Assembly (NCBI GenBank): GCA_963795805.1
Contig: CAWCIV010000002.1
Location: 207,734-271,733 of the forward strand
Direction: 5' to 3'
Length of the DNA stretch: 64,000 nucleotides
Origin: JALYYC01 sp963795805
GTDB taxonomy: Bacteria; Chloroflexota; Dormibacteria; CF-121
Each line of letters opens with the position of its first letter. The stretch's first letter is position 1. Made by a program: the position numbers and the translations under genes. The notes below the pieces were generated by a model. The model had not been told where the DNA came from. It was given only the letters and a program-made list of their open reading frames with translations, and did not search any database. Below, in pieces: positions 59,488-64,000 of this stretch.

Positions 59488-60485
59488 CGGTCTCGGTGGC
59501 GAAGACCAGGGAGGCCGGCACCGTCCTGGTGGTCGATGAGGCCGAGATGCCGCTGCTCGAGGCCTATCTCAAGGCGGCCGGGCACCGGGTCGTCGTCGCG
59601 CACGACGGGACGTCCGCGCTGCGCCTGCTATCGGCCCAGGCCTGTCAGCTGGTCCTGTGTGCCTTCAGATTGCCGGACCTGGACGGCCTCGACCTCTGCC
59701 GGGCGATCAAAGCCGCGCCGGCCACCGGCGAAATTCCGGTCATCATGCTTGGGGACGACGTGGACGAGGTCCAGCGCGAGCGGGCCCTCCAGGCGGGGGC
59801 CGACGATTACGCGGTCAAACCCGTGGACAAGGGCATGGTAATCGGACTCGTGAACGCGCAGCTCCGCATTGGCCGCATCAACCGCCGCCTCCAGGAGCTG
59901 GAGGGCGTGATCGTCTCCCTGGCGCGAGCGGCCGACGGTCGCGACAAGTGGATGGCGGGGACGTCGGAGCGGGTGGCGCACTGGTCGATGCGTCTTGGCA
60001 CGGCGCTTGGCCTTCCGGAGGACGAGCTCACGCTGCTCTACAAAGCCGCGCTGCTCCACGACATCGGCACGCTCAGCGTGCCGGCGGGGATCCTCGCCAA
60101 ACCCGGCTCGCTCGATGCCGACGAGTTCCGCCAGGTCAAACAACACCCGGTCGTCGGCGAACAACTCTTGGTGGCGCTGCCCCACGCCGATCGCCTGACG
60201 CCCGCTGTTCGCCATCATCACGAGCGCGTCGATGGCCGCGGCTATCCCGACGGGCTGTCGGGCACTGAGATCCCGCTCTTCGCTCGCGTCATCGCGATCG
60301 CCGATACGTTCGCCGCCTTGACCACGGAACGCCCCTATCGCCGGCGGGTGACCAGGGCTGACGCGGTGCGAACATTACAGGCTGGCGCCGGCACCCAGTG
60401 GGACGTCGACCTGATCGAGCGATTCGTGCAGGTCCTGGATGACTCCGCGACGGAGGTCTCAGCGCAGGAGATCCGAGCCAGCTAA
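59484..60485 (+). CDS. Degenerate receiver domain fused to HD-GYP phosphodiesterase
   Basis: 333 residues. Receiver fold at 12-125: the acidic pair D18/E19 (VVDEAE) and the late Lys (AVKPVD) are present, but the phospho-acceptor Asp is replaced by Ala 60 (LVLCAFRLPDLDG in place of LLD.xLPDMDG). This receiver cannot be phosphorylated in the usual way. The HD-GYP domain at about 150-320 is complete: LLHDIGTLSVP, KQHPVVGEQLL, RHHHERVDGRGYPDG, IADTFAALTTERPYR. It is predicted to be a cytosolic c-di-GMP hydrolase controlled by something other than phosphorylation, perhaps by the co-translated HTH-TPR protein. Confidence 0.88.
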   Translation: MTVSVAKTREAGTVLVVDEAEMPLLEAYLKAAGHRVVVAHDGTSALRLLSAQACQLVLCAFRLPDLDGLDLCRAIKAAPATGEIPVIMLGDDVDEVQRERALQAGADDYAVKPVDKGMVIGLVNAQLRIGRINRRLQELEGVIVSLARAADGRDKWMAGTSERVAHWSMRLGTALGLPEDELTLLYKAALLHDIGTLSVPAGILAKPGSLDADEFRQVKQHPVVGEQLLVALPHADRLTPAVRHHHERVDGRGYPDGLSGTEIPLFARVIAIADTFAALTTERPYRRRVTRADAVRTLQAGAGTQWDVDLIERFVQVLDDSATEVSAQEIRAS

Positions 60486-60628
60486 GGCCCCCCAGTCGCC
60501 TCCCCGATCAAGCGCTCGACGATGACGCGCCATGGCCTGCCGCATCGGCCACGATTCTCAGCTTCCTCTCACGATTTCCGGATGCCCTTCTCACGCGTGG
60601 GAGCGATCCTGTGCTCAGGAGATTCCCG

Positions 60629-60769
60629 ATGAGCACGGTCCATTCGACGGTTAACACGGTGGCGGCGGCCGGCAACCTGTACGGCTGGCGGACCGACGCC
60701 CTCCTCCTCAGCGCGGTGTTCTGGGCCCTGACAACCGCGGTCAGAGGCCTCCGCTCGGCTCTTGGCTGA
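60629..60769 (+). CDS. Possible 46-residue protein
   Basis: ATG 60629 with GGAGA a few bases upstream. The product begins MSTVHSTVNTVAAAGNLYGW and has one hydrophobic stretch (ALLLSAVFWALTTAVRG). It overlaps the 3' end of the convergent MobA-like gene by 29 bp. There is no homologue I recognise. The stretch 60486-60628 before it shows no other feature. Confidence 0.3.
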   Translation: MSTVHSTVNTVAAAGNLYGWRTDALLLSAVFWALTTAVRGLRSALG

Positions 60770-61328
60770 GCAGCCACGTCAAATCCTCGGGGCCGTCCAC
60801 GTCCCAACCAACGCGTTCCGCGAACGGGCACTCCACGATGATCTCAGGGTGAGCGGCCGCCACCGCCTGGCCACCCATCTCGCCATCCAGGGCGGCAAGC
60901 TCGGGGAAGAACCGCCGATCGAAGATTCGAGGGTTCCCACCGTGCGCACCGTATCGAGGCACCACGATCCGGCCGGGGATGAATGCCTGGCAGAGTTTGC
61001 GAATCACGGGCTCATCGATGAGTGGCTGGTCAGCGACGCCGATCAGGGCCGCGGTCGCTACCTCCGGGAGTGCCCGGATCCCGAGGCTGACGGAATGCCC
61101 GATGCCGCGGCTGGGCTCCGCATTGGCGATCGTCTCGACGCCAACGCCATCGAGGCTGGCGCCGATCCCCGGCACTGCCGGGATCACGACGAGCACCGGG
61201 TTGAGCCCGCTGCGTAGCAGCGAGCGTGCGGCCCGGACAACCAATGGCTCTCCGTTCCAGCGTTCGAGCAGTTTGGGTCGGCCGAACCGCCTGGACTCGC
61301 CCGCGGCCAGGAGAATGCCGGCGATCAC
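60741..61328 (-). CDS. MobA/MocA-like nucleotidyltransferase
   Basis: 195 residues. The NTP-transferase signature LAAGESRRFGRPKLL is at residues 6-20, the metal Asp is in GVADQPLIDEPV, and PRYGAHGGNPRIFDRRFF and the WDVDGPEDLTWL ending are typical of the MobA-like group that modifies molybdenum cofactor with CMP or GMP. No molybdenum enzyme is in the window, so the exact substrate (molybdopterin or a sugar) is open. It is divergent from the aldehyde dehydrogenase, 35 bp apart. Confidence 0.85.
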   Translation of the reverse strand: MIAGILLAAGESRRFGRPKLLERWNGEPLVVRAARSLLRSGLNPVLVVIPAVPGIGASLDGVGVETIANAEPSRGIGHSVSLGIRALPEVATAALIGVADQPLIDEPVIRKLCQAFIPGRIVVPRYGAHGGNPRIFDRRFFPELAALDGEMGGQAVAAAHPEIIVECPFAERVGWDVDGPEDLTWLLSQEPSGGL

Positions 61329-61363
61329 GATGCGCTGAGTCTACCGGCGCTTAGACTCGATGG

Positions 61364-63058
61364 ATGGCCGTCGCCACCCCCGTGCAGAGCACGCGAAGCA
61401 CCCTGGATCAAATGGCGAGCCGGCTGCGGGAGGCGGCGCCACGCTTTGCCGCCCTATCCGTCGATGCACGGCGCGGATTGCTCCAAGCGATGTCGGCCGG
61501 TTTCGCCCGGGTCGCACCGGATGCGGTGCGCGCCGCCTGCGAGGCGAAGCGCATTCCCCTGGGCAGCCCGCTTGAGGGAGAGGAGTGGACCCTGGGCCCG
61601 GTCATCACGCTGCACAACATGCGATTGCTCCGCGCCTCCATGGCCTCGTTGGCCCGCTCTGGCACGACCCGAGTCGGCGAGATCGACGAGACCGTCGACG
61701 GTTGTGAGCGCACCTCGATCTTCCCAGCGGGTGCGCTCGATGCCGTCTTGTTTCGGGGCGTTCGGGCCAGAGCCCACCTGCTGCCCGGGGCTCGCGCGAC
61801 GGATCGCGCCGGCTTCTACCGGCGGCCGGGTCACGCCGGCGTCGTCGTCCTCGTGCTCGGGGCGGGCAACGTGAATGCCATCACGCCCCTCGACGTGACG
61901 ACCAAGATGTTCAACGAGGGAAAGGTCTGCCTCGTCAAGTTGAACCCGGTCAATGCCTATCTGGGACCGTTCCTCGAACAGGCCTTTGCCGGCCCGATCG
62001 CTGCCGGATATCTGGCGATCGCCTACGGAGGCGTGGAGGAGGGCGAATACCTCGCCCACCACCCCGCGGTGGATGAGATCCACCTGACCGGATCGGACCG
62101 CACCCACGATGCGCTCGTGTGGGGACCTCCGGGCCCGGCCCGAGAGGCTCGCAAGGCGCAGCGAACTCCCCTGCTCACCAAGCCGATCACCTCGGAGCTG
62201 GGCAACATCTCACCCGTCATCGTCGTCCCGGGCTCCTACACGCCGGCACAACTCGCCTGGCAGGCGGAGAACATCGCCGCCGGGGTCGCGAACAATGCCT
62301 CCTTCAACTGCAACGCCAACAAAATGCTGATCACCGGCGGTGGAGCGACCGGGCGCGCGGCGCTCATCGAGGCCATCGAAGGGGTCCTCCGATCGATCCC
62401 GCCGCGCTATGCCTACTATCCCGGCGCGCAGACACGGTACCGGGCGTTGACCAGCGGCGATCGACACCTCGACATCATTGGCGAACCCGCGCCGGGGGCG
62501 CTGCCGTGGACGATCATGCGGGACCTGGACCCGGACGATGAGGGCGATCCAGCCTTCCGCACGGAGCCGTTTTGCTCCATCCTTTCGCAAACGTCATTCG
62601 AGAGCGCCGATCCGCTCGAGTTTCTCGACCAGGCGGTCCGGTTTGCGAACGCGCGGCTGTGGGGCACCCTGGTCGCGACGGTCGTCGTCCCACCGAAAAT
62701 GCTGGCCGATCCGAGGCTGCGCGCCGGACTCGATCGGGCGGTCGCGGCGCTGCGTTATGGGACGGTCGGGATCAATATCTGGGGCGCTTATGGTTTCGCC
62801 GTCGGGGCGCCGTGGGGTGGCCACCCGGGCTCATCACTCGCGGACATCCAGAGCGGACTTGGGGTCGTGCACAACGCCGCAATGCTGGAAGGCGTCGAAA
62901 AGACGGTGCTCGAGCAGCCGATTGTGAACGCGCCAAAGCCGATCCATTTCCCCACCCACCGCACGGCTCGGACGCTGGGCCGGCGGCTCAGCGCGCTGGA
63001 GGCGACGGGCAACTGGGGACGGCTGCCGGGGGTGCTGATCGCGGCGCTCCGCGGCTGA
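61364..63058 (+). CDS. Aldehyde dehydrogenase family protein
   Basis: 564 residues, longer than the usual 480-500. Catalytic Cys in NNASFNCNANKML, Glu in LTKPITSELGNISPVIVVPG, cofactor loop VLVLGAGNVNAITPLDV, and HLTGSDRTHDALVWGPPG. An insert around 340-410 (PPRYAYYPGAQTRYRALTSG, PWTIMRDLDPDDEGDPAF) and the C-terminal GINIWGAYGFAVGAPWGGHPG differ from classic ALDHs. They place it in a less studied subgroup seen in actinobacteria and myxobacteria. The substrate is unknown. Confidence 0.85.
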   Translation: MAVATPVQSTRSTLDQMASRLREAAPRFAALSVDARRGLLQAMSAGFARVAPDAVRAACEAKRIPLGSPLEGEEWTLGPVITLHNMRLLRASMASLARSGTTRVGEIDETVDGCERTSIFPAGALDAVLFRGVRARAHLLPGARATDRAGFYRRPGHAGVVVLVLGAGNVNAITPLDVTTKMFNEGKVCLVKLNPVNAYLGPFLEQAFAGPIAAGYLAIAYGGVEEGEYLAHHPAVDEIHLTGSDRTHDALVWGPPGPAREARKAQRTPLLTKPITSELGNISPVIVVPGSYTPAQLAWQAENIAAGVANNASFNCNANKMLITGGGATGRAALIEAIEGVLRSIPPRYAYYPGAQTRYRALTSGDRHLDIIGEPAPGALPWTIMRDLDPDDEGDPAFRTEPFCSILSQTSFESADPLEFLDQAVRFANARLWGTLVATVVVPPKMLADPRLRAGLDRAVAALRYGTVGINIWGAYGFAVGAPWGGHPGSSLADIQSGLGVVHNAAMLEGVEKTVLEQPIVNAPKPIHFPTHRTARTLGRRLSALEATGNWGRLPGVLIAALRG

Positions 63059-64000
63059 TCAGCTGGCGGAGATCGCAGTTCCGGGATCGACCAGGTGGAC
63101 CCAGGTCAGGCCGTCGGGCAGGTGCATGACCTTGCCGTCGGCGGAAAGGAACTTCACGGGCTGGACTGGATCCGCCAGGTTCCAGGTGGCGGTGTAGTGG
63201 TGACCCTGACTGAAGATGTCGGCCGGGCCGGTGCCCAGCAGGTCGAAATCGACGGCGGGCGCCCCCAGGACATCGGTGAAGCCGGCATCGTGATGCGCGA
63301 CCTGTAAGACGATCACGTTCACCGGCTTGATCGCCTGCCCGGTATTCCGGTCCAGCAATGGGCCGTCCACGGTCGAATAGGCGTAGGCCCCATCGCCGGC
63401 AGCGTAGGCGTAGATGACCCGATGGAACGAGGTCTGGTCGAACTGGATATGGGTGGCGGCCGGGGCCGCCGGGCTTGCCGCCGGCACGCCGGGGGCGGGC
63501 AGCTGGTAGGTGACGCGCGGCGCATACCGGCTGAGGCCCTGGGCCAGGCGGTCGCCACTCGTGATCAGGTTATGCGGGGCGCGCCGCGAGGGGTCGCGCG
63601 CAAAATACACGCCGCCGTCCGTCCCCTCCGTCACCGCCGGAATATTTTGCTGCTGGATCGCCTGCAGGACCTTGGTGTTGGCTCCGGAAAAGAAGATGAC
63701 CCCGTGGTAGGCGCGCTGCAGGCGCAGCGTGACCGGGCGCGCGCTCCGGACCGGCTCGATGCGCTGGCTGCCGGCCGGTTGGAAATAGATGGCGGTCATC
63801 CGCGTAATGCCGCCCTCCGCCAGGTACTCGTACACGAGGTTGGCCTGCTGCAGGCCTGAGAGGGGCCGGGCGAGGGGCGAGTTTTCGATCTGGACCATCG
63901 CGGGCCCGGGCCGGGTGGGGGTCGGCGTGGGCGTCGCCCTGGCGGTTGGCGTCGGTGGGGTCCCGCAGGCCGAGAGCAGGAGCAACCCGCCGGCGAGAGC
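63059..64000 (-). CDS. DUF3048 (YerB-like) lipoprotein, 5' end outside window
   Basis: About 314 residues visible. The frame is open at base 64000, where a signal peptide ending in lipobox LLSAC is in progress, so only a few codons are missing. A Thr/Pro spacer follows, then DUF3048: VQIENSPLARPLSGLQQANL, VYEYLAEGGITRMTAIYF, IEPVRSARPVTLRLQRAYHG, then a C-terminal domain with HHYTATWNLADPVQPVKFLS and LPDGLTWVHLVDPG. B. subtilis YerB is a lipoprotein of unknown function. The stop abuts that of the aldehyde dehydrogenase (convergent). Confidence 0.88.
   Translation of the reverse strand, partial: ALAGGLLLLSACGTPPTPTARATPTPTPTRPGPAMVQIENSPLARPLSGLQQANLVYEYLAEGGITRMTAIYFQPAGSQRIEPVRSARPVTLRLQRAYHGVIFFSGANTKVLQAIQQQNIPAVTEGTDGGVYFARDPSRRAPHNLITSGDRLAQGLSRYAPRVTYQLPAPGVPAASPAAPAATHIQFDQTSFHRVIYAYAAGDGAYAYSTVDGPLLDRNTGQAIKPVNVIVLQVAHHDAGFTDVLGAPAVDFDLLGTGPADIFSQGHHYTATWNLADPVQPVKFLSADGKVMHLPDGLTWVHLVDPGTAISAS

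Overview
The window is GC-rich, densely coded and free of rRNA, CRISPR arrays and intact insertion sequences. Its gene content suggests an uncultured soil bacterium of the Chloroflexota / Ca. Dormibacterota grade, with actinobacterial-like regulators. The clues are a BldD-type c-di-GMP regulator, an actinobacterial-style cytochrome bc plus cytochrome oxidase operon, a fused heme A synthase/heme O synthase, UPF0182, a phasin, and many short-leader TAnnnT promoters. The taxonomic call is inference; no rRNA is present to settle it.

Layout. 1-8.7 kb: a Ski2-like helicase, an Fe-S uracil-DNA glycosylase, a TPR membrane protein, a TMEM175 channel, an AlkZ-like protein, a hydrolase-cyclase fusion, a decayed RibD-like reductase and an NmrA-like protein. 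8.8-14.3 kb: a lipoprotein, an ECF sigma/anti-sigma pair, and an HD-GYP sensor co-transcribed with a surface protein carrying a Thr-Pro linker and a bactofilin-like domain. 14.3-25.6 kb: an accessory island ending at tRNA-Arg(CCG). It is divided by four dispersed att-like repeats that share the tRNA 3' end core, and it contains a serine-recombinase remnant and four paralogous propeller proteins. One propeller is an anti-sigma fusion paired with an ECF sigma factor. 25.8-28 kb: a 28-residue peptide gene, an HTH-TPR regulator, a candidate small structured RNA and bldD. 28-35 kb: xseB, xseA, an HD-domain dNTPase, a thiolase, birA and two small exported proteins. 35.4-43.8 kb: one long minus-strand respiratory operon (Rieske, split cytochrome b, triheme cytochrome c, CoxB with an added cupredoxin domain, A2-type CoxA, CtaA-CtaB fusion and several tiny membrane proteins). 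43.9-50.8 kb: a GH15 enzyme, YjbQ, fabH-accD-accA and an NAD-salvage pair. 50.9-64 kb: a penicillin-binding protein with a zinc-ribbon N-terminus, a phasin, an FmdB zinc ribbon, enolase, UPF0182, a second peptide/HTH-TPR locus followed by a pseudo-receiver HD-GYP protein, a MobA-like transferase, an aldehyde dehydrogenase and a DUF3048 lipoprotein.

Working together: c-di-GMP hydrolysis (two HD-GYP proteins) and c-di-GMP sensing (BldD signature) are both present, and one HD-GYP gene is coupled to an HTH-TPR regulator. The two HTH-TPR regulators each sit next to a tiny hydrophobic peptide gene, a layout reminiscent of RRNPP peptide signalling. About ten genes, several normally essential (accD, xseA, xseB, the PBP), carry single-base frameshifts. 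These are most simply read as indels in the assembly. Gene ends around them have been reconstructed by joining frames, and each such entry says so.
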